Positions 9,241 to 16,823 are shown, counted from the first letter of the stretch. The stretch: DNA of 64,000 nt from Bacillus sp. FJAT-27264 (GCF_001682855.1 NZ_MAQW01000002.1:87190-151189), one strand, 5' to 3'. The notes: generated by a model not told the origin, from the letters alone. Numbers and translations are program-made.

Positions 9241-9894
9241 TCAGTCTCTATTCCATTCGTGCACGCCTTCATCTATGCGATAAGCTGTGAAGCCTCTATT
9301 CTGCATGTGCTCTACAGCCTGTGTTGTATAAGAACAATAGGGCCCTCTGCAATAAGCAGCCAGCTCAATATGACACGGTACGGTATGCAAATACTCATCC
9401 AGTTCCTCCAAAGGAACGGATAGAGCCCCTTGAATATGCTCGGCTTCGTATTCATCCCTTGGGCGGATATCCAGCACAATTACTGCATTCATCTCCATCT
9501 TTTGCAGCAGCTCCTGCTTTGAAATCGTCTGTACCCCTTCATATTGCTTGAGCAGATCCTCTTTGATCCGCGGCAAATCAGAGAGCCGGTTCTCAGAGAC
9601 GTTCCATAAAGACATTAGAAAATCTATAACTGCAGGATCGCCCAAGGAATAGATGGCATAGGTCCCTTTTTTGCTGAATTTCACCAATCTTGCTTCCAAT
9701 AAAATTTGCAGATGACGCGATACATTCGCCACACTCATGCCGGTCCGCTCAGCCAAGCACTCGACGGTTTTGGAGCCATTGGAGAGAAGATCCATAATCT
9801 CAAGTCTTTTATCACTGGATAAACATTTCCCGATGCGAGCATATTGCTGATAGACTCTCTCTTTGATAGATGTATCACTGTTGATGGGATCCAT
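9241..9894 (-). CDS. ArsR-family regulator fused to a rhodanese domain
   Basis: 217 residues in two domains. Residues 1-105 are a winged helix: RLEIMDLLSNG, ECLAERTGMSVANVSRHLQILLEARLV, TYAIYSL. Residues 120-217 are a rhodanese: VLDIRPRDEYEAEHIQGALSVP and the loop YCRGPYCSY with the sulfur-carrying Cys. Cys at about 24 and 46 in the first domain could sense persulfides, as in BigR/SqrR-type ArsR proteins (family knowledge). The gene is autoregulated if the palindrome 20 bases upstream is its operator. The neighbouring trxB, rhodanese and thioredoxin genes fit a sulfane-sulfur response. Confidence 0.92.
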   Translation of the reverse strand: MDPINSDTSIKERVYQQYARIGKCLSSDKRLEIMDLLSNGSKTVECLAERTGMSVANVSRHLQILLEARLVKFSKKGTYAIYSLGDPAVIDFLMSLWNVSENRLSDLPRIKEDLLKQYEGVQTISKQELLQKMEMNAVIVLDIRPRDEYEAEHIQGALSVPLEELDEYLHTVPCHIELAAYCRGPYCSYTTQAVEHMQNRGFTAYRIDEGVHEWNRD

Positions 9895-9913
9895 ACAAAT
9901 TCCCTCTTTCCTA

Positions 9914-9936
9914 ATTCAATTGAATAATTGAATTAT
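9914..9936. promoter_or_regulatory. Operator-like palindrome, copy 2 (between ArsR-rhodanese and dehydrogenase)
   Basis: Identical to the copies at 7862 and 11464. It lies in the intergenic region of two divergent genes, 20 bases from the regulator start and 80 from the dehydrogenase start, so one bound repressor could control both. Confidence 0.78.
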
Positions 9937-10017
9937 AACTTTTTTTCATTTATACTTCAAGTGTTCCTAATGTACATGGATATGCATACTTATTATTACC
10001 CCTAAGGAGGAAAATAC

Positions 10018-10980
10018 ATGAAGACGATGAAAGCCATGCAAATCCCAGCCAAAGGTGAAAAAATGCAATATGTCGAAGTACCGATCCCTCAACCTGAAGC
10101 AGATCAAGTGCTGCTGCGTGTCGAAGCCTGCGGCGTATGCAACGGTGACGCATTAGCTATTAGAGGCGCTGCTTCACAGTACCCGCGTATTCCCGGACAT
10201 GAGGTGATCGGAGTCGTTGAGTCTCTTGGTACCGATGTAACAAAGTGGAAGATTGGGGAAAGAGTCGGCATCGGGTGGCATGGCGGACATGCACAGGTCA
10301 CAGGGTTGACTATGGATGGTGGCTACGCTGAGTATATGGTTGCCTATGAAGACGGGTTGTCCAGCATTCCAGAAGGGTTAACTGCCTTGGAAGCCGCACC
10401 GCTAATGTGCGCAGGTGAAACTACATTCACTGCTCTAAGAAATAGTAAAGCCAGACCTGGCGATCTCGTAGCAATACTCGGCATCGGCGGTTTAGGGCAC
10501 CTAGCTGTTCAATACGCTCACAAAGCAGGCTTCAATACGGTAGCCATCTCTCGCGGAACCGATAAGGAGGCCTTAGTGCGTGGGCTTGGAGCACACCACT
10601 ACATTAATTCGTACACAGAAAATCCCGCTCAAGCACTACAGGCATTAGGCGGAGCCAAAGTCATTCTAGCCACAGCACCGAACGCCAAGGCCATTTCCGC
10701 GCTTCTGGGCGGACTGTCTTCTGACAGCGAACTCATTATTGTAGCCGGCTCCGGACAGCCACTGGAATGGTCAGCAATGGACTTTTTGAAAGGCCCTCAT
10801 ACCGTTCGCGGCTCATTTACCGGACATGCTCCAGAGGTAGAACAAGCCATTAAATTCAGTGTACTGACAGATGTAAGGCCGATGATTGAGACGTTCCCTT
10901 TGAATCGTGCCAGCGAAGCCTTTGACCGGGTGATGAACGCGGAAGCCCGCTTCCGTCCTGTGCTGCATATTTCCGGTTAA
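10018..10980 (+). CDS. Zinc-type alcohol dehydrogenase lacking the structural-zinc loop
   Basis: 320 residues. The medium-chain dehydrogenase fold is clear: EACGVCNGD and GHEVIG (catalytic zinc Cys41, His61, Glu62), PLMCAGETTF (third Cys) and the NAD(P)-binding LGIGGLGHLAVQYA. Relatives of about 340 residues carry a four-Cys structural-zinc lobe after GWHGGH; here WHGGH runs straight into AQVTGLTMDGGYAEY, so the lobe is missing cleanly. AAGGAGG precedes the ATG. It is divergent from the ArsR-rhodanese gene and shares its operator. The substrate is unknown. Confidence 0.9.
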   Translation: MKTMKAMQIPAKGEKMQYVEVPIPQPEADQVLLRVEACGVCNGDALAIRGAASQYPRIPGHEVIGVVESLGTDVTKWKIGERVGIGWHGGHAQVTGLTMDGGYAEYMVAYEDGLSSIPEGLTALEAAPLMCAGETTFTALRNSKARPGDLVAILGIGGLGHLAVQYAHKAGFNTVAISRGTDKEALVRGLGAHHYINSYTENPAQALQALGGAKVILATAPNAKAISALLGGLSSDSELIIVAGSGQPLEWSAMDFLKGPHTVRGSFTGHAPEVEQAIKFSVLTDVRPMIETFPLNRASEAFDRVMNAEARFRPVLHISG

Positions 10981-11058
10981 CGCTGTGAGAAGTGGAGCGT
11001 CCTTTTTCCGATAAAAGAAGGGCGTTCTTTTCATTACTACTATACGGTTTCACTATAC

Positions 11059-11103
11059 AAAAATCCCGACAGCGCTTGTACTAAGCACTGCCGGGATTTT
11101 TTT
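11059..11103. terminator. Bidirectional terminator between dehydrogenase and trxA
   Basis: AATCCCG...CGGGATT arms with an inner CAG/CTG and GCTT/AAGC, flanked by A5 on the left and T7 on the right, serve the convergent dehydrogenase and trxA genes. Confidence 0.85.
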
Positions 11104-11114
11104 AACCCTGTCAA

Positions 11115-11429
11115 TTACACCAGGTTCAAGATTTTATCCTTCAAAACACTCTTCGGATTAACGCCGACCATTGTGTCGACCAGTTGTCCATCTTTGAACA
11201 GCAACAGTGTCGGGATACTTCTTACTCCGAACTGTGAAGCCAATTCTGGCTCATCATCCACATTAACCTTGGCAAGAGTTGCTTGGTCTTTCATTTCGTC
11301 TGCCAGCTCTTCAACGATTGGAAGCTGGATTTTACATGGCCCACACCAAGGGGCCCAAAAATCAACCAAAGTAACACCAGATTGAATTTCGTTTTGAAAA
11401 GATTGTTTAGTCAGTGCAGTTGCTCCCAT
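11115..11429 (-). CDS. trxA: Thioredoxin
   Basis: 104 residues, the usual thioredoxin length, with VDFWAPWCGPCKIQLP and the cis-proline SIPTLLLF. It is a general protein-disulfide reductant recycled by TrxB. AAGGAGG lies 8 bases before the chosen ATG. The third copy of the shared palindrome is 35 bases upstream of the start, so this trxA seems to belong to the same regulon as trxB at 6856-7782. The downstream bidirectional hairpin ends it as a single-gene unit. Confidence 0.95.
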   Translation of the reverse strand: MGATALTKQSFQNEIQSGVTLVDFWAPWCGPCKIQLPIVEELADEMKDQATLAKVNVDDEPELASQFGVRSIPTLLLFKDGQLVDTMVGVNPKSVLKDKILNLV

Positions 11430-11463
11430 AGGAATAGCCTCCTTGTGCATATGAATATAATAT

Positions 11464-11486
11464 ATTCAATTGAATAATTGAATTAT
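11464..11486. promoter_or_regulatory. Operator-like palindrome, copy 3 (trxA promoter)
   Basis: Identical 23-base sequence to the copies at 7862 and 9914, placed directly upstream of trxA. Confidence 0.78.
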
Positions 11487-11612
11487 AGACAAAAGACGAC
11501 TTTTCGTCAAGGGGTAATCTTTTTTTGTACACATTGCACATCAACATGCACACCAAAAGAGCCCATCCTCAGATGGACTCTTACTGTCACTTAACTAACA
11601 GACTCACGATCT

Positions 11613-12185
11613 TTATTTCAGACTCGACATACAACTCGCTACCAGTGTATCAAAATAATGAATATCGCCCAGCGACCGGGTCAATAATTGAGCGCCTTGT
11701 ACAAAAGCCACCAAAATCTTCGCCTGCTCCCCGGCACTGATCGAGAAATTAAAGGCTCCCTCTTCTTGCCCTTGTATCAGTACATCCTCAACCCAGCTTT
11801 CATTCGCACGGAAAAAAAGATTGAGTTCAGCACGTATCTCCTCAGGAAAGGAATGAAGCTCCGCAGCCATCATCGAACACAGACATAACTTGGCGTTATC
11901 CTCCAGTGTCTCCCGGTACAATCCAAAAAAGCCGGTAAGCTTGCCTTGAGAATCAAGGTCTTGCTCATTTACCACCTGTAGCCGGTCCATAAAATCCTTG
12001 CGATACTGGAGTAGCACAGCCTGTACTAAGTCCTGTTTAGAAGGAAAATGGTAGTGAATGCTCGCTTTGCGAATGCCAACAGCCTCGGCAATATCCGCAT
12101 AGCTGAAGCCGTTATATCCGCGTTCCTGCACCAGCTGCAGACCAATATCCATAATACTTTGCAGGGTGTTTTTTTTCGTATTCAT
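11613..12185 (-). CDS. TetR/AcrR-family transcriptional regulator
   Basis: 190 residues. The N-terminal helix-turn-helix reads GFSYADIAEAVGIRKASIHYHFPSKQDL, the classical TetR signature. The C-terminal half is the divergent ligand-binding domain with CLCSMMAAEL. TetR proteins repress neighbouring genes until a small molecule binds. It follows, in the same direction, an OsmC gene and an SDR gene that it may control. A consensus promoter ends so close to the ATG that the transcript would be almost leaderless. Confidence 0.92.
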   Translation of the reverse strand: MNTKKNTLQSIMDIGLQLVQERGYNGFSYADIAEAVGIRKASIHYHFPSKQDLVQAVLLQYRKDFMDRLQVVNEQDLDSQGKLTGFFGLYRETLEDNAKLCLCSMMAAELHSFPEEIRAELNLFFRANESWVEDVLIQGQEEGAFNFSISAGEQAKILVAFVQGAQLLTRSLGDIHYFDTLVASCMSSLK

Positions 12186-12191
12186 ACAAAA

Positions 12192-12220
12192 AATCTACCA
12201 TTCAGTAAGTATGTTGTCAA
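12192..12220 (-). promoter_or_regulatory. tetR promoter
   Basis: On the minus strand TTGACA (12215-12220), a 17-base spacer and TAGATT (12192-12197). Transcription would start at or next to the ATG at 12185. The spacer contains ACTTACTGAATGGT, a plausible autoregulatory site. Confidence 0.65.
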
Positions 12221-12237
12221 CTTCCTTCCTCTTCTCT

Positions 12238-12276
12238 CCAAAAAAGAAGGGCCAATCACGATGGCGATTGACCCTG
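12238..12276 (-). terminator. Terminator after the SDR gene
   Basis: On the minus strand GGGTCAATCGC pairs with GTGATTGGCCC (mismatches tolerated) and is followed by TTCTTTTTT. It lies 10 bases after the SDR stop. Confidence 0.7.
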
Positions 12277-12285
12277 ACATAACAT

Positions 12286-13056
12286 TTATCTCAGACGGGC
12301 TGTTACCCCTCCGTCAAGTGGCATGACGACACCTGTAATCCAGGCCGCAGAATCACTAGCCAAGAATAAAATAGCTTCCGCTACATCCAGCGGACTTCCG
12401 TTGCGTCCAAGCGGATGGAACGCGTTGAAGCTTGGCAGTACTTTTGCCACCTCTTCTTCACTCATAAAGGTGTTATAGATCGGCGTTTCCACCACAGCTG
12501 GTGCTACCGCGTTCACCCGAATTTGATCCCCTGCCAATTCAATCGCCAGGTTACGTGTCAGAGCGTGACGTCCTGCCATCGCAGCAGAGTACGCTGAAGA
12601 CGGCGTAGCTTCTACAGCTTGAATCGCCCACATCGAGCCAGTGTTCACGATGGCACCGCCGCCTCTTTTCTTCAATTCAGGCACCACAGCTTGCGATGGA
12701 TAGAACGTTCCTTTAACAATGGTATCCAGATAAGATTGCAGATCCTCAGGTGTATGCTCCAAGAAAGGCGTAGGGTTAAACTTGCCAGTGTTATTAACCA
12801 GCACATCAATACCGCCAAAGTTCTCAGCGGCTGCTTTCACAAGATTGGCTGAGGTTTCAGGAAGGCTAATGTCGCCGGATACCGCCAGCATTCTTTTACC
12901 AGATGGATCGATTTCAAGGGCCGTTTGCTTCAAAACATCTTCGCGGCGGCCGTTAATGACAACATTCGCTCCTTCTTCAAAAAAACGCTTAGCTGTAGTC
13001 TTACCGATCCCTGTTCCTCCACCTGTAACGATAACTGTTTTATTTTCAAATTTCAT
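12286..13056 (-). CDS. SDR-family oxidoreductase with substituted catalytic lysine
   Basis: 256 residues with a Rossmann fold: VTGGGTGIGKT for NAD(P), VLVNNTGKF and a C-terminal ITGVVMPLDGG. The catalytic Ser is in NTGSMWA (141) and Tyr in SSAYSAAMAGRHAL (156), but the residue four after Tyr is Met160 where SDR enzymes have Lys. GAGGAG lies 8 bases before the chosen ATG. It is probably co-transcribed with the OsmC gene 55 bases upstream. Without the Lys, ordinary SDR catalysis should be weakened, so it may be a low-activity enzyme or a binding protein. Confidence 0.9.
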   Translation of the reverse strand: MKFENKTVIVTGGGTGIGKTTAKRFFEEGANVVINGRREDVLKQTALEIDPSGKRMLAVSGDISLPETSANLVKAAAENFGGIDVLVNNTGKFNPTPFLEHTPEDLQSYLDTIVKGTFYPSQAVVPELKKRGGGAIVNTGSMWAIQAVEATPSSAYSAAMAGRHALTRNLAIELAGDQIRVNAVAPAVVETPIYNTFMSEEEVAKVLPSFNAFHPLGRNGSPLDVAEAILFLASDSAAWITGVVMPLDGGVTARLR

Positions 13057-13111
13057 TTGATTCACTCCTCAAGTTGATTGTTTAGTTTAATTAAATTAGC
13101 TAGTGTTTCAT

Positions 13112-13672
13112 TTATTCTTCAATGATCAATTCGCTGTTCAGCCGGATCGCATTGGCTACATTCCAACGGTTCGGCGATGTGCGCGTCACGGTCTCATGAA
13201 TTCGTTGCCATTGCTCAGACGTTCCATTCCCAGACACAGTCACCTTATACTGCAATTCTTCATACCCAGGCTTAGTATTCTCATCCAGACCTAGAAAGCC
13301 GCGAAGATCCAACGTGCCTTCTGTTTGAATTCGCAACTGATCCAGCTGGACATTCTCAAGCGACGCTGCTGCCACATAACCAACAACCATACAAGCATTT
13401 AGTGCAGCCATGAGATACTCTTGCGGATTAGCTGCCAAGTTCTCACCCAGCAGTTCAGCCGGTTCGTCGATTAAAATCTCAAAGTCCCTCTCCAGCGTTT
13501 GTTCCCCAAGCTTAAGCTGCTTAATGGATGAGCTGGACTGGGTACCTCTCAACCAATCGGTGGTAACTTGAAATTGTGTCATGCCATTGCTCGAATCATC
13601 TGCAACGCTTCCTGCAAATTGCTTGAGCGCATCTACATCAATTCCGTTGATGAGCTGTCGGTTTGTACTCAT
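13112..13672 (-). CDS. OsmC-family protein
   Basis: 186 residues. The OsmC core is visible: NPQEYLMAALNACMVVGYVAAAS with the first conserved Cys, and a C-terminal TVTRTSPNRWNVANAI where the second Cys of peroxidatic OsmC is replaced by Ser. This one-Cys subgroup is common but poorly characterised; peroxidase activity is uncertain. AGGAGGGG precedes the start. A strong promoter carrying an operator in its spacer lies 150 bases upstream and a second operator lies in the leader. Confidence 0.88.
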   Translation of the reverse strand: MSTNRQLINGIDVDALKQFAGSVADDSSNGMTQFQVTTDWLRGTQSSSSIKQLKLGEQTLERDFEILIDEPAELLGENLAANPQEYLMAALNACMVVGYVAAASLENVQLDQLRIQTEGTLDLRGFLGLDENTKPGYEELQYKVTVSGNGTSEQWQRIHETVTRTSPNRWNVANAIRLNSELIIEE

Positions 13673-13695
13673 TTTGATAACACCCCTCCTTTTAA

Positions 13696-13713
13696 CTGCC
13701 TACTAGTAGGTAG
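13696..13713. promoter_or_regulatory. Operator-like palindrome in the osmC leader
   Basis: CTGCCTACTAGTAGGTAG is palindromic except for one pair. It closely matches the element at 13827-13843. Its place just before the ribosome site suggests repression by roadblock. Confidence 0.65.
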
Positions 13714-13822
13714 TTTATTGTTATAATGATCCCTCTATGATTCATTTTCTTGCTTCTTGCTTCTTATCGCTACTTCGTATTCCCAATGTCGAGCGATGTG
13801 CGGATCACCGAAGTACACGTTT

Positions 13823-13851
13823 ATATTACCTACTAGAAGGTAGAATGTCAA
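13823..13851 (-). promoter_or_regulatory. osmC promoter with embedded operator
   Basis: On the minus strand TTGACA (13846-13851), a 17-base spacer and TAATAT (13823-13828). The spacer and -10 edge hold CTACCTTCTAGTAGGTA, a near-palindrome repeated at 13696. A repressor bound here would block RNA polymerase. The TetR protein encoded at 11613-12185 is one candidate. Confidence 0.72.
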
Positions 13852-13891
13852 GGTGAGATTGTTTTCTATTCTTTTCACTCTTCAAATCGTA

Positions 13892-13932
13892 TTAAAAAAA
13901 CTCCTACCAGAGAAACCTCTCTAGTAGAAGTT
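13892..13932 (-). terminator. Terminator of the ars operon
   Basis: On the minus strand CTACTAGAG pairs with CTCTGGTAG around GAGGTTT-type loop bases and is followed by GAGTTTTTTT, about 35 bases after the arsA stop. Confidence 0.8.
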
Positions 13933-13965
13933 ATGTTGTTTAACTCTAATCCTCCAATAAAATGC

Positions 13966-15798
13966 TTAGCAACAGCTAGTCTTAGGTCCACAGCAGCCCT
14001 CATCGGTGCGTGATCCCGGCAGTATCGAGACTCCGTCTGTATTCATCTTATGTTGCTGCTCACCACGGTTTCCCTCGTTGGATTGCCAAGGCAGTACAAC
14101 ATAGTGGTCGCCCGAGATTTCTGCCACTCGCTGGATCCAAGTCCGCTCACTTGCTGCGCGTTGCTGTAGAATGGCATCTTTGGTTCCGGTAAGGGCCATG
14201 CTTTGGTTAATCAACCACCACTTGGGATGAATCCCCGCTCGTCTTAGATCAGCTGTGAGTCTTTCCGCTTCGAACACCGGCGTAACTTCTGCATGGGTAA
14301 CGATGATGACTGCCGTCTCCTCTTCGTTTCTCAACCGTGGCAATAATTTTTTCACAGATGGCGGCACTTCCCCGGAAGCGTTCGCAATTTCCTTATGATA
14401 CGATTCTGTCGCATCGAGCAGTAACAGCGTATGACCGGAGGGCGCAGTATCAATCACTACGATTTCGTTATCTGCTCTATCCACCAGATCAGCAAACGCA
14501 CGGAACACTGCAATTTCTTCTGTACACGGAGAATTTAATTCTTCCTCGGCATACGCAATGCTGTGTTCGTCCATAGTTTCTCGCGCTTTATCCAGGACTT
14601 CTTGACGATACTGTTCCACTTCAACTTTTTGATCAATTTTGCTCATGCTAAGTAGGCCTTTAATGTTGTCGTGCATGATTTGGTCTAGCTGCGTTGCAGG
14701 ATCTGTCGTCGTAAGATGCACCTTTAGACCGCGTGCTGCCAAACCAACAGCGATAGCATTCGCAATCGTGGTTTTCCCGACGCCACCTTTTCCCATAGTA
14801 AAAATAACACGTTGCCCCTTAGCTTCAATGTCGTCCAAAATTGCCGCCAGACCTGAAGCCTTTAATTCTGTCGTATTCATTTCAGGATTAGGAACATCTT
14901 GCTCATCAGCGAATAAACGACGAACATTGGCGACCCCGGCCACATTAAACGACACCAATGGTACGGCATAGGTTGGCAGAGATTGCAGTAAAGTAGATTG
15001 TTGAGCTAATGCGTCTTGTTGCCGCTTCGTATAAGCTACCGCTGTGCTATCACCAGCTAGTGGCTTCATTAATAGCCCGTTGACAATAAGTATTTGATTC
15101 TTGATTCCTGTCTCCGCCAATTCCCGGGACGCACGGGCAGCTTCCTTGAGTGGTGCGCCATCCGGCCGTGTTACAAGCACAAGAGACGTTTGCCGTGGAT
15201 CGCTGAGCACATCGACCGTTTGCTTATACACCTCTTTACGCTTATCCAATCCGGCTAGCAAGCCCCCCTGAGTTGTACCTTCCTTACTGTTGTGCAGAAA
15301 TTCATTCCAGGCATTGGGGAGTTGCAGAAGACGCAAGGTATGTCCTGTTGGCGCTGTATCAAAAATAATATGATCAAACGATTCTGTTAACGCCTGATCG
15401 GTTAGCAAATGAGAAAATTCATTAAAAGAAGCAATCTCAACTGTACAAGATCCGGATAGCTGTTCCTCCATCTGATTAATCACGACCTCTGGTAGCTTAC
15501 CGCGATAGGGTCCCACAACATCCTCACGATAACGGGACGCAGCCTCCTCCGGGTCCAGGTTAGTGACGAACAAATTAGGAACTTCCGGGATCGACTTATA
15601 GTTCATATCCAAATCCGTCTGAAAAACATCCTGTAAATTAGAGGCTGGATCGGTGCTGACTAACAGCACTCTTTTTCCCTGATCCGCTAAGGCTACTGCT
15701 GTCGCACATGCCGTTGAAGTTTTCCCTACGCCTCCTTTTCCTGTGAAAAATAAATAAGGTGTAACTTGGATTTGGCTCACATCAAATGAAGGTATCAT
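13966..15798 (-). CDS. arsA: Arsenical pump-driving ATPase ArsA
   Basis: 610 residues made of two homologous ATPase halves, each with a deviant Walker A: FTGKGGVGKTSTACA near 18 and FTMGKGGVGKTTIAN near 335, and each with an ArsA-type IFDTAPTGHTLRLL / VIDTAPSGHTLLLL switch. ArsA energises arsenite or antimonite export with an ArsB or Acr3 permease. The C-terminus ends in a Cys-rich CCGPKTSCC. It overlaps arsD by four bases. No permease gene follows in this window, so the partner pump must be encoded elsewhere. Confidence 0.96.
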   Translation of the reverse strand: MIPSFDVSQIQVTPYLFFTGKGGVGKTSTACATAVALADQGKRVLLVSTDPASNLQDVFQTDLDMNYKSIPEVPNLFVTNLDPEEAASRYREDVVGPYRGKLPEVVINQMEEQLSGSCTVEIASFNEFSHLLTDQALTESFDHIIFDTAPTGHTLRLLQLPNAWNEFLHNSKEGTTQGGLLAGLDKRKEVYKQTVDVLSDPRQTSLVLVTRPDGAPLKEAARASRELAETGIKNQILIVNGLLMKPLAGDSTAVAYTKRQQDALAQQSTLLQSLPTYAVPLVSFNVAGVANVRRLFADEQDVPNPEMNTTELKASGLAAILDDIEAKGQRVIFTMGKGGVGKTTIANAIAVGLAARGLKVHLTTTDPATQLDQIMHDNIKGLLSMSKIDQKVEVEQYRQEVLDKARETMDEHSIAYAEEELNSPCTEEIAVFRAFADLVDRADNEIVVIDTAPSGHTLLLLDATESYHKEIANASGEVPPSVKKLLPRLRNEEETAVIIVTHAEVTPVFEAERLTADLRRAGIHPKWWLINQSMALTGTKDAILQQRAASERTWIQRVAEISGDHYVVLPWQSNEGNRGEQQHKMNTDGVSILPGSRTDEGCCGPKTSCC

Positions 15799-16130
15799 AT
15801 CAATTCTCCTTTGCCTTCAAGTCGTTCAAGGGACATTGTCGTCCACTCCGATAGTTCCTCATTGGTAGGTAATGAACGTGTCTTCACAACAACACCATTG
15901 AGTAAAGTAACAGGCAAGCTGCTGGGATCACTCGCTAGTGCTTCTTTAACCGCCTCATTCTCTTCAAACTTCGTTGTATCACTCAGAAGGTTATATCCAC
16001 TAACATCGAACCCTGCTTGAGATAACTGACTAACGGCTACCGCAAAGCGAATCGATGCCCGTTTTTCTTCCGGGTTAGTGACACCTATTGAGCAGCATCC
16101 ACCGGATTCGAACACTTCTATTTTGATCAT
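15795..16130 (-). CDS. arsD: Arsenite metallochaperone ArsD
   Basis: 111 residues. ArsD passes arsenite to ArsA. The N-terminal metal motif is FESGGCCSIGVT: Cys12 and Cys13 are present, but the third canonical ligand, Cys18, is Thr here. The rest (FAVAVSQLSQAGFDVSGYNL, SLPVTLLNG) fits the thioredoxin-like ArsD fold. It overlaps arsA by ATGA and follows arsR; a CATCAA/TTGATG operator lies between arsR and arsD. Confidence 0.93.
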   Translation of the reverse strand: MIKIEVFESGGCCSIGVTNPEEKRASIRFAVAVSQLSQAGFDVSGYNLLSDTTKFEENEAVKEALASDPSSLPVTLLNGVVVKTRSLPTNEELSEWTTMSLERLEGKGELI

Positions 16131-16149
16131 GTTAAAAAAACCTCCGATT

Positions 16150-16167
16150 CATCAATTTTTTTTGATG
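16150..16167. promoter_or_regulatory. ArsR operator upstream of arsD
   Basis: CATCAA, six T, TTGATG. The identical element precedes arsR at 16512-16529, so the regulator probably controls both arsR and arsDA. Confidence 0.78.
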
Positions 16168-16190
16168 TATTATTTAAAAATTTTACCCGC

Positions 16191-16490
16191 TTATTCTTTC
16201 GGCGGGTAAAAAATACAACAAACGTCGTCGGACAATAAATACTGCATGGCCTCTTCATTGATCCTGTAGTAATTCCAGCGGCCCTCTTTCCGGCATTTCA
16301 ATAAATCTGCATCGAGCAACAACTTGAGGTGATAAGATAGTTTAGATTGCGGCAGATCCACGATCGCTTCCAAATCACACACACATACCTCAGAACGCTT
16401 ATTGATCTCATATAGAATCGACAAGCGCTTCTGATCTGCCAACGCTTTGAACTTTCGTTCATAGTTAGCAAACAGTAGCGAATGCTCCAT
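16191..16490 (-). CDS. arsR: ArsR-family metalloid-responsive repressor
   Basis: About 99 residues from the ATG at 16490; upstream GTG codons lie inside the AGGTGGTG ribosome site. The metal-binding helix reads RSEVCVCDLEAIV, with the ELCVCDL-type Cys pair of ArsR, and the helix-turn-helix is LPQSKLSYHLKLLLDADLL. A further CC lies near the C-terminus. It should release DNA on binding As(III) or Sb(III). Two identical palindromes flank the gene. Confidence 0.93.
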   Translation of the reverse strand: MEHSLLFANYERKFKALADQKRLSILYEINKRSEVCVCDLEAIVDLPQSKLSYHLKLLLDADLLKCRKEGRWNYYRINEEAMQYLLSDDVCCIFYPPKE

Positions 16491-16511
16491 GGGTATTCTC
16501 ACCACCTAATA

Positions 16512-16529
16512 CATCAATTTTTTTTGATG
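16512..16529. promoter_or_regulatory. ArsR operator upstream of arsR
   Basis: CATCAA, six T, TTGATG, identical to 16150-16167, about 20 bases before the arsR start. Confidence 0.78.
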
Positions 16530-16542
16530 TAATTATCATATG

Positions 16543-16746
16543 CTACAAAGCTGGATAAGTCAAATCATAATACTCCATCGTATCAAGTTCATCCAATTCA
16601 TAACCACAGTCCGGCAACCAAACTCCATATATATAGTTGTATGTATGTTTTAGATTATTTAGTGAACCCTTATGCGTGAAAACGGCATACTTTGAGCTAA
16701 GTATTGTTCTTTGGATCATTCCGGAAGGGACTAATGGTTTATACAA
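16543..16746 (-). pseudogene. C-terminal remnant of a GyrI-like effector-binding domain protein
   Basis: The frame encodes YAVFTHKGSLNNLKHTYNYI and GYELDELDTMEYYDL, the end of the GyrI-like small-molecule-binding domain found in AraC-type regulators. It is preceded immediately by an in-frame TGA and there is no DNA-binding domain or ribosome site upstream, so only the 3' end of a gene survives. It lies between the ars operon and the methyltransferase and marks a rearrangement boundary. Confidence 0.65.
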
Positions 16747-16823
16747 TCAGAATATACACTGGGGAGAGAATCTTCTTTTGATGTTTTTTACCACATTCGG
16801 GAAGTTAGTACAACGAGAATGCA

